From Calycina herbarum (lineage: Eukaryota > Ascomycota > Leotiomycetes > Helotiales > Pezizellaceae): 64,000 nt of DNA. The position numbers were made by a program, and so were the translations under genes. Within the stretch, counting starts at the first letter, position 1, and every line of letters starts with the position of its first letter. Location of the stretch: contig LLEY01000145.1 in assembly GCA_001414485.1 (NCBI GenBank), positions 99,578 through 163,577 of the forward strand, given 5' to 3'. The notes beneath the pieces were generated by a model that did no database searches, was not told the origin of the DNA, and worked only from the letters and a program-made list of their open reading frames with translations. Shown here in pieces: positions 31,504 to 42,700 of the stretch.

Positions 31504-31927
31504 CGAGCCCGGAACCATAGGTCTGTGCGTACAGGGCATTTTAGCGATTTTGACGATGGACATAAATTAATAATAAACTGCTGTGCCAAATTCTATATAA
31601 AACACGGTATTATCTTAATACTACATCCTTCTACGTCACCAGATATAAATCCTATAGAGAAATGCTGGCGGTGGATTAAACAAGCTCTTTATAGACGTCA
31701 ACACCAACCTACTACAATGGAAGAGATGCGCTAAGCTATAACGGAAGAATAGGAGGCTATACCTTAGGATTAGATTAATAAGTTGATTTTAAAGCAAGAG
31801 CATTAGGTTAATGTACTTATACAACGCCATGGGTGGTCTACTCCTAGTTAAATTAAGTCTCTGCTTATGATTCTAATGATTTAAATGATAAATGCCCTGT
31901 ACGCACAGACCTATGGTTCCGGGCTCG
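31504..31927. mobile_element. Tc1/mariner deletion derivative with 38-base perfect inverted repeats
   Basis: The 38 bases at 31,504-31,541 (CGAGCCCGGAACCATAGGTC and 18 more) are the exact reverse complement of 31,890-31,927. TAA occurs immediately outside both ends (31,501-31,503 and 31,928-31,930). The 424-base element retains only the 3' part of a transposase gene, so it is an internally deleted copy that would need help in trans. Confidence 0.8.
31525..31855 (+). pseudogene. C-terminal fragment of a Tc1/mariner-type DDE transposase
   Basis: The open part encodes IKHGIILILHPSTSPDINPI then EKCWRWIKQAL. The SPDINPIE-x2-W pattern surrounds the third acidic catalytic residue in Tc1/mariner transposases (DDE_3 group). 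After a TAA at 31,732-31,734, similarity continues in the same frame (ITEE-stop-EAIP) with stops at positions where the family usually has Trp, compatible with TGG-to-TAG decay. The N-terminal DNA-binding region and the first catalytic Asp are missing. Confidence 0.75.
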
Positions 31928-31929
31928 TA

Positions 31930-32670
31930 ACCGACCGCGGGGGTTTGTGGGAAATTTATGAGAAACTGATATTACAAAAAGGCGGGATCTAACGATACTT
32001 GGTCTTATTTAATCCGAACACAGCTACTAGACATTTCAAACAAGTGAAAAGTAGTATTAGATATAAGACTAATGATGAAATAACTACTCGTATCTCAATG
32101 AAATATTATTGAAAAATAGATTTCGACTTACAGAGCACGCGTCAAAAGGATGAAAGACACTACGCCTTCGCAGGTAGTACTATTACTTTATTCTATCAGA
32201 TATATCAACGTATATAACACGACGCAAATGATATAAAAGCTTTCAACGTTCATAGAAAGTATGAATTAGCTTCTTCCGCATCTATTCATATTTTTGTTGT
32301 ATTTTTACGAATGGTTGTCGTTAAGTTATCACGTTGCGATTCTAACAGAATCCTAAATTATGCTGCCACTTTTTTGTCCACCGAGTATGCTGTAACGCCC
32401 TGTAAAGCTCCCTGAAGGCCACCTCCCCATCAAAATCGCAGATGCCCTAAAGCCATAGGAATAAGCAAGCCTATTGGGAGAGCATATGAGCGCAGGTCTT
32501 CGGGGAGTTCCACTGAAATACAGCGCTCTCGCAAGATCGCTGCTTCAGGGTACTGTTACGAGGCATTACAGCGTAGTACACTGTATTCTCCAGCCCCTTC
32601 GTACTAAGAAAGAATATCCAAGAAAATCCGCCCAGAGATATTTTGAGTATTCCCGAGGATGAATGATAAA
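31930..32670. other. AT-rich sequence, possible small TIR remnant
   Basis: TGTAACGCCCTGTAAAGCTC at 32,391 and CCCTGAAG face a related inverted sequence ending GCATTACA at about 32,573, which could be a 185-base TIR remnant with several mismatches. Nothing else is recognised. Confidence 0.25.
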
Positions 32671-32679
32671 TATAATTCC

Positions 32680-33035
32680 AAGAGCGAGATAAATCCAAGA
32701 TATTTCTACGAAAAGTATATCTGAAAAAAGATCTGAAATAAAAGCGAGAAATATTCCCGAGAGAATATCTCTGAGCAGGTACTGTATCTCTCAGAAAAAC
32801 ATCTCCGAGAAAAATAACTCCGAGTATATCTCCGAGAATATATAAGATAACTCCGAATAACATAAATCCGAGGCTAAGAATTTATATCCGAGAGAAAAAT
32901 GTCCAAAGATAAATCCAAGATAAAAGCGAGGAATGTATCTGAAAGTATATCACACCAAGTATGTCCGAGACTACAACTCCGAGATAATATATCCGAGTAT
33001 TATCTCCGAGTAAAGTATATTACCGAGAGTATTTT
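32680..33035. repeat. Irregular array of TCCGAG motifs
   Basis: Roughly a dozen copies of YCCGAG, usually in TATCTCCGAG, AACTCCGAG or TATATCCGAG, occur at 10-25-base spacing through AT-rich sequence. The array stops abruptly at about 33,035, before CGAGGGCGGCTCTACGC. Confidence 0.6.
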
Positions 33036-34214
33036 CGAGGGCGGCTCTACGCACCCCACCAAAGGACTAACACAACGTCTAAAGCAGACAAGAAAAACAT
33101 ACCAAAAAAACATAGAACGAGTCCCTAACAGCTAATTAAGTGAAAAATAAAAAATCAAAGCTTATCTATTTTAATTATCGTATTATAGTTTTATTCAGGA
33201 TTCAAAACCAGTTTTTAGAGGCGGGGGGAGAAAAAAGGGACCGTTTTTCCGTCCCCGTTGAGGGCGGGGCGGTTACCTTCGTCGATGCGCTGAAGTACCT
33301 ATATAGGGGCAAGCGAGCCTACAAAAATATCCAAGGCCTGAAATACAGTGGCACCAGCCCGAACTCCTCTACGGGGGGACGGAAAAAAGTTCTCTTTCGA
33401 CAGCCCTTAAACCGTGCTATTTACTCGCACACAACCACATCACAACATCTATAAACTAGTATAGCTATCAAATACATTCATCCAGAATCAATGTAGATTT
33501 TTTGTATTAATTTTCCAATCGCTGTGTCGCATCAGATATGCCTTTCTAAACAAGACAAAAAAAATTTCTGTACATCCCCAACTTGCCCGATCTTTTCGTT
33601 GTTTCATTAATAAAAGGAGTTGGATTGACGTTGACCATTACTTGCCTCACAAGGTTCTAGATTCAATTCTTATAGTATAATAATTATTTTACTCCCTTGC
33701 TTATCTACAAGATAACCTAGGTTATTCTAAACCGTTCATGTAGATCAAATCATCCATATAACTGGGTGTGCTGTTCACATCAAGTGATATGCCAACCCGA
33801 TCATGCACCACGGGCATAACACCACCTCCAGGTCTACTTGGCACGCCTTGGAACTCCTCGGCCATTGAATATGTTTTTTCATTCATGTCAAAATATCAAG
33901 AGCTCAATGGCCTTTTCCAAATGCAACTCAAAGACTTACACCAGATTCCCACTAGAAGAAAAACCCCGAAGAACAAAACTGCTTGAATCAAGCAAGCAAA
34001 GAAGGAATGAGGTAACAACTCAGCCCGTGATAAGATGCATGATCCTAGAGAACGAGTTGACGTGCACAATCACCTCCCAGTACTGTATCATTTGCGAAAA
34101 GGTGGATGAGGAAACCGGAAAACGTTATTCCGCTACTTGCATTCAATACATTCCGTTCCCTCATTTGAAATTTCATCCCCTTTATCATCAACACCTCACA
34201 ACTCAATGGAACCC
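33036..34214. other. No supportable gene
   Basis: Contains a locally GC-rich patch at 33,215-33,380 (GCGGGGGGAGAAAAAAGGG; CCGTCCCCGTTGAGGGCGGG) within AT-rich DNA, perhaps a fragment of another element. From about 33.8 kb composition becomes ordinary and leads into the 3' end of the aldehyde dehydrogenase gene. Confidence 0.35.
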
Positions 34215-36072
34215 CTAAAGCCTAGTCCCCATATTAACATGCACAGCCTTAACCTGCGTATACCCCGCCAACCCCGCCTCCCCCAACTCCCTCCCAATCC
34301 CACTCTGCTTAACCCCTCCAAAAGGAATCCTCCAATCCGAATCATTACTACTATTAATCCACACCATCCCCGCCTCAATCCTCTTCGCTACCCGATGCGC
34401 CCTCGTCAAATCTTGTGTGAAGACCGCACTCCCCAATCCATACGTAGTATCATTAGCCATCTCCAGCGCCTCGTCCTCAGTCTTGAAAGTAGCAATCACA
34501 ACAAAAGGTCCAAAGACTTCCTCACGGTAGATCTTCATACTAGGTTTCACATCGGTGAAAATGGTGGGGTGGACGAAGAAGCCTTTTCCGGATGTTGGTC
34601 CCTGCGTGAAGGGTTCTCCGCCAGAGACGAGGGTAGCGCCTTCGGATTTGCCGGTCTCGACGAAGCCGAGGACTCGTTCGTGTTGGGATTTTGTGACTTG
34701 GGGGCCTTGGAAGGTGGTTGCTGCGAAGGGGTCGCCTACTACGGAGACTTGTTGGACTTGGGCTTTGAAGGCTGTGACGAAGGAGTCGTAGATGGATTCT
34801 TGGACAAGGATTCGGGAGGTTGCGGTGCAGATTTGGCCTTGGTTGGACATTATTCCTAGGAGGTGTTAGTAAACTCTGTTTGTACAACCTGAGATAAAGT
34901 GGATAATGAAGGCTGGCACGTGTGAAGAGCTGTGACAACGAGAACTAGTAGATGATAGAAAAGGGGAAGCGAGGACAAAGCTCGAAAACATACCAATATG
35001 CGCCCACTTAACAGCCTGATCCAACTCCGCATCCTCAAAAACAATCAACGGACTCTTTCCTCCCGTCTCAAGCGTGATATTCTTCATATTAACCGCCGCC
35101 ATCTTCATAATCTCCTTCCCAGTCCCCGTACTACCCGTAAAGGCAATCTTATCAATCCCCATGTGCGAAGCAATAGCCGCCCCCGCCTCCCTCCCATACC
35201 CATTCAAAATATTGACAACTCCCGGAGGAAAACCCGCCTCCTTGATAATATTCGCAAGATAAAGGATGCTAAGCGGAGTCTGCTCAGCAGCTTTAATCAC
35301 AACCGTATTCCCACACGCCAGCGCAGGACCCAATTTCCAGGCCGCCATAGCGAGAGGATAATTCCACGGAATGATTTGTCCGCATACACCAACGGGTTCC
35401 CGGATTGTATATGCGAATTTGCTTGGGCCGGTATCGATTGTTTGGCCGTGAATCTTATCTGCATATCCTCCATAGTATCGCAAGCAGCCCTTTACTTCTG
35501 CGACATCTCCGTCCAAGGCATCGTTGTATGGTTTCCCGTTATCCCAGGTTTCGATGGTGGCTAGGGTTTCGGCGTGCTTTGTGATTAAGTCCGAGAGGGT
35601 GATCATTAGATCTCCGCGATCGGTGGGAGACATGTCGCGCCAGGCGGGGTCTTTGAGGGCTTTTCGGGCTGCTGTTACTGCTGCGTCGACATCCTCGGCG
35701 GTTGCAGCGTAGACGGAGGTGATTTCGGTTTCATCACTATGGAGGAGTTAGAATATGCGACTAAAAAGGGGAGGCGCTAGCATACGTAGGATTGATCGAG
35801 GTGATCTTTGCCCCATTGCTACTCTTCACCCATTCGTTGTTGATGAAGAGGCCCGTTGGCTGGATATACTTCCGTCCATTGGGGGCCGTAAGCTCAATTG
35901 ATAAGTCCGACATCCTGTACGTAGTGCTGTTAAACAACCTGCGATTCGATCTTCGGAATGCGTTTGAGGGTGTGAAGGAGGTAGAGGTTGCAAGTGGTGA
36001 TTGACGAATAGATGGCTGTTTCCAAACAATTCTTCTGACTTGGGCAGGCAAGGGCAAAAGAGCTTCGTACAT
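34215..36072 (-). CDS. NAD(P)-dependent aldehyde dehydrogenase
   Basis: Oxidises aldehydes to carboxylic acids. Three exons (35,786-36,072; 34,994-35,736; 34,215-34,855) are joined in phase over introns of 49 and 138 bases, the second with a perfect TACTAAC branch site; 556 residues. The ALDH fold is complete: PWNYP in the substrate/cofactor region, the nucleotide-binding GSTGTG (297-302), catalytic Glu319 in LETGGKSP, and the nucleophile Cys353 in [11 protein letters not shown], 34 residues apart as in the family. FGPFVVI and [11 protein letters not shown] are present in the C-terminal half. The first 53 residues are Arg/Ser-rich and acid-poor, like a mitochondrial presequence; a second in-frame Met (MSDLSIEL) corresponds to the start of cytosolic fungal ALDHs of about 500 residues. 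Alternative starts could therefore give two locations. Closest to fungal class 1/2 ALDHs of the acetaldehyde/ethanol-use type; the substrate is inferred. Confidence 0.95.
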
Positions 36073-37965
36073 GTAAGTGGAAGGAAGGAGGGGGAAAGAT
36101 AGCGAGAAGGCGCCCGTCTTATGCCCCAGCTATGTCAAAGGTGGAGGTGCTGTTGTGTTGGTTGCATGGCATTTGTATGCGGGGCTTGTGAGAGGTCGTT
36201 GAACAAGTGGTCTATACTTCTCGTGCCTCGGAAAGGACTACCTAAATAGGCTAAGCGGTGACAGCTTCCCCTCCATCAGGATAGAAAATAGAGACCCCAA
36301 AGTTCCACAGCTTGGACAATGTGTTACAAATGAATCATAATTAATTCTTATCATCGACCATGTTCCTGACAATAATAGCAATTGGTGCCGAAACCTACGA
36401 GTCTCTCCGTCCGGACACAAGGCAAGTGGACCTCCCAAACTCGCCGAGCTCGCTACCCCTCTATCACGTGCAGCCCCTCATGTTAATTGATTTCGAATTG
36501 TTTGAGGAAAAGTCATCAAGCAAATGATAGGAAGAGAATTCATTGTGGTTCGATTTCTCAGGTAGAGAAGTTAAAGCTCCATCTTTTCCAAGCCCCACGT
36601 CCCGGTCAGAAATGATGTCAACTGCGTTGCTTGTTAATAAGGCTTACCTACTTACCAAACAGCCTGGTCTAGAACCACAAAAGAAACAGAGCCTCATTTT
36701 CCAAATTCATCTCCACTTTCTATTAACAACTTCAAATACCCGACGAGCCATGGCCGAAACTCTCACCAAGTACCGGACTAAGCCGACTATGTCAAGCAAG
36801 CAATCCACGAAACCAGGAAGAAAATGTTCTCCTCAACGTTCGTCCCTCGAAAGAAAGTGGATTGCAACGACCAACACCAACTCCCTCTTGTAATCGAACT
36901 CACTAGCCCAAACTCACAAACTCACAACTCCCAAGAAAGTCAGAAACATTTTTGAACAGATAAAAAACAATCTCATATTTATACACCCTTCCCAAATTCC
37001 CAAACTATATAAACTGCCCCACATGCATAAACTTTCCTCCCAAATCTGCATTCTATAATTGTTCCCCTCCCATCGCATCCCACCACATATATAAATCTTC
37101 TTACAGCCCATTCGCGTCCCAATTTAACTTTAACAAACAAAAGATCCTCCACTCCCACCTCCCACCTCCCACAAAAAAAATATCAATCGGTATATAATGA
37201 AGCCACCCCACCCCCAAAAACACCGCAATGCACCGGGAACCACTGCCATGCTCGAAAAAAAAACAACAAATGAAAAAAGCAAAATGAACAATCTACTAGC
37301 GCAACACAAATAGCAGCAACCTCCACCCCCTCCAAACCAGGTCGGAGGACCAGACCAAGACTCCTTTCAAAAGTATCCACATCCAAAAGGAAAACGAAAC
37401 ATAGTCAACGCTCAAGCAAAAACCCCTTGGCACCAAACTTTCACCAAACCCAACCCCCTCCTACAAAAGAAAAGCAACAACTCCTCGCTGAACCGCTTCA
37501 GAAGCAAGGATAAAAATCGGAAGAAAAAAAAAGGCAGATATCTGTATAACGGTTCATGCACCAACTCCATCAAGGGTATTCGCAAATGAAAGATTCGAAG
37601 AGAGTATAGTATGGAAGAGCGAAACGAGATATAACGATTCATTTTCCGATGACGAAACGAAAATGAACACAGGAAAAATCAATGATTCTTCGGTTGCCCG
37701 TGGAAAATGTGCAACTTCTCGCGATGGTTTCGAGGATAGTCTAATAAATGACGAAAACGATGATGATTGATATATGATGAGATGATATATGATAAACACA
37801 ATAACAGTGCCGTATATTATAGAATACACAAAATAAAAGAGGTATTTGTCTCCTGGTGTGAATATGGCTGAGAGGTATACGGAGTATGCGAAAATATTGA
37901 TGAGGATACTTAAGAACTGACTGGCGAAGAGCTGTTGACCATGGAGAAACGTATCGAGGGCAATA
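36073..37965. other. Intergenic: ALDH promoter and bZIP 3' region
   Basis: No convincing gene. 36,751-36,893 has an ATG-initiated frame (MAETLTKYRTKPT) whose other frame reads ADYVKQAIHETRKKMFSS; I could not decide between chance and a broken small gene. 37,140-37,540 is A- and C-rich and lies downstream of the bZIP gene. Confidence 0.35.
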
Positions 37966-39726
37966 CTACCGGCGAGTATTATCTCCCTGCCATGGCCGTT
38001 CAAACGCTCCTGGTGGTCCACGAGCATATAGATCGAACGGCGGCTGCGGGCCCGATGTCGAAGGAGGTTGTGTCGACGCTACAGGCTGAGTCGTAGCCGG
38101 CGCCTCCATTCGCAGGGGAGGAAGACTCTGTGGTCCTTGTGGAGGGCCAGGAGGATGAGAAGGTGCATGGACTGGTGGAAGTGGCGCTGAAGCCAGAGGA
38201 TGCCCAGTATTATAAGGCATACCAGTAAACTCCCCTTGACCCTCGAGCCTTCGTCTTCTCGGTGGTCTCTCAACTAGTGATGGAGGGGGTTGAGATCCAA
38301 ATCCAGATGGCGCCCCCGGATGCTGTCGAGGAGCAGAAAATGAAGACGTTCCACGCATCGAAAGCGGACTTGGTGGGCCCTGCATGGCAAGATGGCGCAT
38401 ATCAGGAAACCTAAACACCACATCTCTAAACCTATCTCTTTCACCTCGATAAAAGTCCCTTTCCTGCTCCACTTCCTGCAACCTCCTCTCCAGATCTCGG
38501 GTTTCCTTTTGAAGAGTTTCAATACTCGTCGACGCCTCTCTCTCTTTCTCTTTCCTTCGTTGACGAAATCGCGCTGAGGCTCCTGCGTTGCGCGCGCGCT
38601 TTTCGTCAGCTAACCGTGACGCTTGATGCACATCCACAGGTACCTGATACTGCCCTGACGACGTGGTGATCGTTAGGACTTGAATGGGATCGCTCGCCGA
38701 CGTTTGTCTTGAGCTGCCAGCATTGGTGGAATTCAGGGAACTGCCTCCCCCTGGAGTCTGGGGATCAGGAGCGCTGTACGGACCTTCTTGGGATCCTTGG
38801 TATTGCATTCCTTGCATTCCACCACCGGGTGTATTCTGCATCGAAGGGGCGAAAGTCGAGCCGGGAAAATATGAAGAGGATGATGGTGCTGGTGGTCCTT
38901 GGCCACCTTTGTGATAAAGGAATGAAGCTGGAGAAGTCTGGGCGGAGGATGGGTTTTGAGATGACACTGAGATGCTAGGACTTGCGCTCTGAGACAATGG
39001 AGCACGTCCGGAAGCATGCATAGTAGGCATACTTGTACGTCGATCAACTGCTGGCGTTGTTGTCGGCGGTGGAAACCCGTATTGCTGTTGATATTGAACA
39101 GAGGGAGTGGGTACTGGAGGCGATTCTGATGGCGCATTTCCTTCTGTCGCATAAGTTCGAGTGCCTCTTGATGGCAAGAAAGGTGATCTTTGTGCGTCAA
39201 TAGTTGGAAGTCCTCTTCCACGTCCAGAACTAAGTGCACGAGATGGTGACCTTGGCGTAAGGATTCTTCGCTGTTGTGCATAAGGTGCGTTATATCCTTC
39301 TGCGATTGGTGGTGTGCTTGTCGAAGCTTGTAGGCTAGGAAATGATGCTGTGGGTGTAGCTGTAGAGGGACTGGGTCCCAGTTGTAAAATGCCCCCAGTC
39401 GATTGAGGGGATTCCGCAACAGAACGGCGACTTAACGATCTACTACTTTCAGGTTCAGAGGGATTTAGGATAGAATGGACTCCTAGATCTCTTGAGGGTC
39501 CTGAAGTTCGCCAATCCTCTGCAGCTGGAGTTGGTTGAGTTGTCCGTACACTTTCAGGTGATGGTTGTAATTGAAATCCTCGGCCATCTGGTGGTAGTCG
39601 ATGCCTTTCCGCCTGTCCTCCCATATCCCGTAAATCATCTCGAGTCTGAACAGATGGTAGAACTATTCTCTGACCATCGGAAGGCGACCGAGATGCAGGA
39701 CGAGACGCAGAAGGTCTCTGCGACAT
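37966..39726 (-). CDS. bZIP transcription factor
   Basis: A sequence-specific DNA-binding regulator acting in the nucleus. The frame from the first in-frame ATG (39,726, MSQRPSASRPASRSPSDGQR) gives 586 residues. The N-terminal two thirds are disordered, rich in Pro, Ser and Gln. The bZIP is at about 374-435: the basic region contains N-A-G-A-S-A-R-F-R (Asn380, Arg388), the N-x7-R signature, then RQRRKEKERE and a short coiled coil with heptad positions Leu405, Leu412, Val419, Tyr426 and Phe433. The C-terminus is Pro-rich (PPPSLVERPPRRRR; GPPQGPQSLPPL). The basic region RARNAGASARFRQRRKEK is typical of the fungal bZIP_2 group related to Cys-3/MetR and Zip1-type factors; the target pathway is not shown by the sequence. 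The same frame stays open for 161 codons upstream (to about 40,209) without an ATG, so an unseen 5' exon is possible. Confidence 0.9.
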   Translation of the reverse strand: MSQRPSASRPASRSPSDGQRIVLPSVQTRDDLRDMGGQAERHRLPPDGRGFQLQPSPESVRTTQPTPAAEDWRTSGPSRDLGVHSILNPSEPESSRSLSRRSVAESPQSTGGILQLGPSPSTATPTASFPSLQASTSTPPIAEGYNAPYAQQRRILTPRSPSRALSSGRGRGLPTIDAQRSPFLPSRGTRTYATEGNAPSESPPVPTPSVQYQQQYGFPPPTTTPAVDRRTSMPTMHASGRAPLSQSASPSISVSSQNPSSAQTSPASFLYHKGGQGPPAPSSSSYFPGSTFAPSMQNTPGGGMQGMQYQGSQEGPYSAPDPQTPGGGSSLNSTNAGSSRQTSASDPIQVLTITTSSGQYQVPVDVHQASRLADEKRARNAGASARFRQRRKEKEREASTSIETLQKETRDLERRLQEVEQERDFYRGERDRFRDVVFRFPDMRHLAMQGPPSPLSMRGTSSFSAPRQHPGAPSGFGSQPPPSLVERPPRRRRLEGQGEFTGMPYNTGHPLASAPLPPVHAPSHPPGPPQGPQSLPPLRMEAPATTQPVASTQPPSTSGPQPPFDLYARGPPGAFERPWQGDNTRR

Positions 39727-42700
39727 CGAGTCCTGATCCTCCAACCCTGGATGGCCCCGAGGACCGGGACATTGACGTTTCCCACTTCCCTCCCAACTCT
39801 GCTGGTAGCTATGAAGCTTGTGAACAAAATCAGCAAGTCGTTTTTCGAGGATTTCTGGAGACTGGATTCCCGGAAACCGCGTTAGTTTTGGTGGGGTTTG
39901 CGGCCTCTCGGTATAAGCAGAAAATGATGAATTTCCGCGCAACGGGCGGCTGTGGATATCTTGAACAGCCAGTGCGAATTGAGTTTTTGGGCTTGCCCAA
40001 TGAGGCTTCCCAGTAAGCGGCGAATGGTCAGCTCTGAGAGTTATTTCGAGAAGAGTGGCTTTCTTGCTTTCCTTGAAAGTGTTCTTCTGATCAATCGATG
40101 GTGATTGTAAGCGGTGTCCAGGAAGTTTTATGAAGTGTACTTGGTTCCTGCTGTGCGGTGAGTTGTTGTGGGCAGGGATGTTGAGCAGAGTGAGTGGAAA
40201 GTTGGTCAAGTCAGGTCAGGATGGCAGATGCGGCGTTCGTTGTTTGGTATCGAAATGGACAGGTGATCGCTGAGACTCGCGGGCTGTCAGTTTCTGCGCA
40301 TGCGAGGCATATGAATATAACCACTTCTTGCCCGGTGAAGAAGGATGGTGGTGCAAGACAGACGTACGTACGGAGATGGAGAAAGGTGGGGAGAGCTCTG
40401 AAATCGAGGGTAGGCGGGCCACTCAGCAACAGCAGAATCAACACCGCGGAGCGACTGGCTGGAAATGAGGATTTAACTGCGCAAGGAAAGAAGAGGTCGA
40501 GTTTGCTGCGATTTTACAGGCCGACGAGGAATCTGTGGAATCTGTAGAATCTGCACCTCCGACACAGCAGTGGATGGCCGTGAATGTTTGTTCGTTGGAT
40601 GACGCTTTTAGCTTTACGCAGTGCAGCTTTTTCGTTTCCACACACCTGCAGCATTTCTCTTGCATCGGGGACCCCCAAGCTTTTGGACCTTTGGAAGCGT
40701 TCAAATTGCGAGTCCCACCCATTTGCCCACAGACCTTGACTGGCCTTGGAGGAGAGAGGAGACAGGAGAGGGGAGAGAGGAGCCAGGGGGGTTCCTTTGC
40801 CGTGGCAGGGCAGGGCAAGCCCTTGGAGATCAACCTTCGCAATAGAACAGGGCCCCCAGCGTTGGGCCACAACGGGTCAAGACCCACGGCCCCTTGAGAG
40901 GTGAAGGCTTGAAGCCTGAAGGTTGCGCTGCCTGGGAAGTTGGGTTGGCTGGCCTAAAGGGTGTACTCCGTAGGCCCTGGACGCTGATGAGGACGTCTGC
41001 ATGGGTTGTTGCAGAGATGGTGCCAAGCGAGCCAGCATGGTGTGAAATGATGCTGGAATCTTTGAAATGTTGTTCCAGAATCGATGGCGGCCTCTTCTCC
41101 TCGCTCATCCTGCTCGAGCAGCAGCAGCAGCAGCAGCAGCACGCTGAAAGCGACGACAAGTTGGTTGGGCGCTGATGTGGCCGTGGCCGTGGGCTGGCAT
41201 GCCCTGGGGATAGTAGCGTCGCGGAAGGCGGGAGGCCGTGAACGAGCAGTAGCTTGGGACCCTAGATCATCACGTTATCTTCTAGACTAGACTCGGCATC
41301 CGGTCCAGAAGGGGTCCTGGCTCTGCCGCGGATACTTAAGCTGCTGGAAACAGGCTGATGATGATGGATGGACCGGAGAATCAGGGAGACATTCAACGAC
41401 CGACTGGCGGTGACGACGCCTGAAGTCCCGAAGCCATGAAAAGACGTATTAGGGTGCCTATCTCTATGCGACTGGCATCAACTTACGGGCTTCCTGGCCC
41501 TCGTTTCTCCTTTCGAGCACCCCTTTTCCCCTTTCTGAAAATGACCATTCTGAACAGTAATTACCACTGTGTTCGCTAGTGAAATCGCTAGACCTGTCAA
41601 ACTCGACTAAGCGCTTAGTCGATCCCGAGAACCCTACTTGGTAAATATCCAACTCAAATTCAGCAAAGGTCAGTTCAAAGCTCCTCGACACCACCAAAAC
41701 AGTGACTAGTACACTCTGAGAAAAGAAATGGCTTCTCATACAGGCAGGTGCAGCTTGCGCTACGGGCATACAACGTACGAGTACCCCGTGAGCAACAGCA
41801 TGCCCTGCCCCGGAAACAAAATTCATCATCCAGGCGAGCGAGCCACTTAGGAGTTGGGCTAGCCAAAGCAAGCAAGCAAGCACTGCACTGCAGTCCACAC
41901 GCCAGGTGGTGAACGGCGAGCGTTAGTTGCCGAAGTTGGTGTTAGTCTTCAGGGTGGGTGTCTTCCCGCACCACCACACGTTCTTGCCATGTCTTCCTGC
42001 AGGCAGATACAGATACAGGGTGGAGTGCGGTGCACAATTGATAAACTGCTATCGCGCTGCAGGCTGCATTCCGCTTGGTAACTTTGCGGCGGGGTGAGCA
42101 AAACGGCTGGTCTTCGGCCGAGATAATTGGTGGCCACCAGCGGCAGAGAAGATGCAGAGAGACGCCTTCGGTGCATCTTTCAATGCTCGTGGACAGATGA
42201 TGGATCGATAGACAGAAAAGAGGGTGCGTCACAATCCTCCAGACCTCCACAAACTTGTCACCGTGTGGCGTTGTCCCAAGTCTTGCATTGGCGGGTTCTC
42301 ATTCAGGGGGCCTCGCTCCTCACAGCCACCCCAATCCCCAATCACCTGGTTCGCAGGGGCTCAGAATAAATGGGGGACGCTAAAGGGAAGACTTGTGCTC
42401 CTTCGAGACTCGAGAGCCTGACTTGAACATGAGCTTCTACCTGCTTGGAAGACTTTGCTGACAGCCGTTGCTCTTGTTTGGCTAGGGCTTCATCCGTACT
42501 CCGTAAAGTGTGAAACTTTGCTTCTCCTTCGTCCTCTCCCAGCCCTGCATAAATGGTCCGCTTTTGCCTCTCCGACCCCCTTGTCCATCTTTCAACAACT
42601 CCCACCTAACAGGGTTTCCTCTTGTGCAGCTTCTGGAATTCAGTCATCCCATCCCAGAACCCACGAGGACCCCGGGTCCATCCATGCGGCCCTCTATATA

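Noticed and set aside
34137..34859. 240-residue plus-strand frame
   Set aside because: It lies antisense to the well-supported last exon of the aldehyde dehydrogenase and has no domain.
36751..36955. Possible small gene beginning MAETLTKYR
   Set aside because: Two frames each look partly protein-like, but no frameshift or intron joins them convincingly.
38733..39419. 228-residue minus-strand frame
   Set aside because: Out-of-frame shadow of the bZIP gene on the same strand, His/Leu/Gln-rich as expected for a shifted Pro/Ser/Gln-rich frame.
39492..40016. 174-residue plus-strand frame
   Set aside because: Antisense to the bZIP gene and its upstream open frame; composition reflects the Pro/Ser-rich opposite strand.
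41464..41898. 144-residue minus-strand frame with a hydrophobic start
   Set aside because: The hydrophobic start could mimic a signal peptide, but the rest has no recognisable features or splice support.
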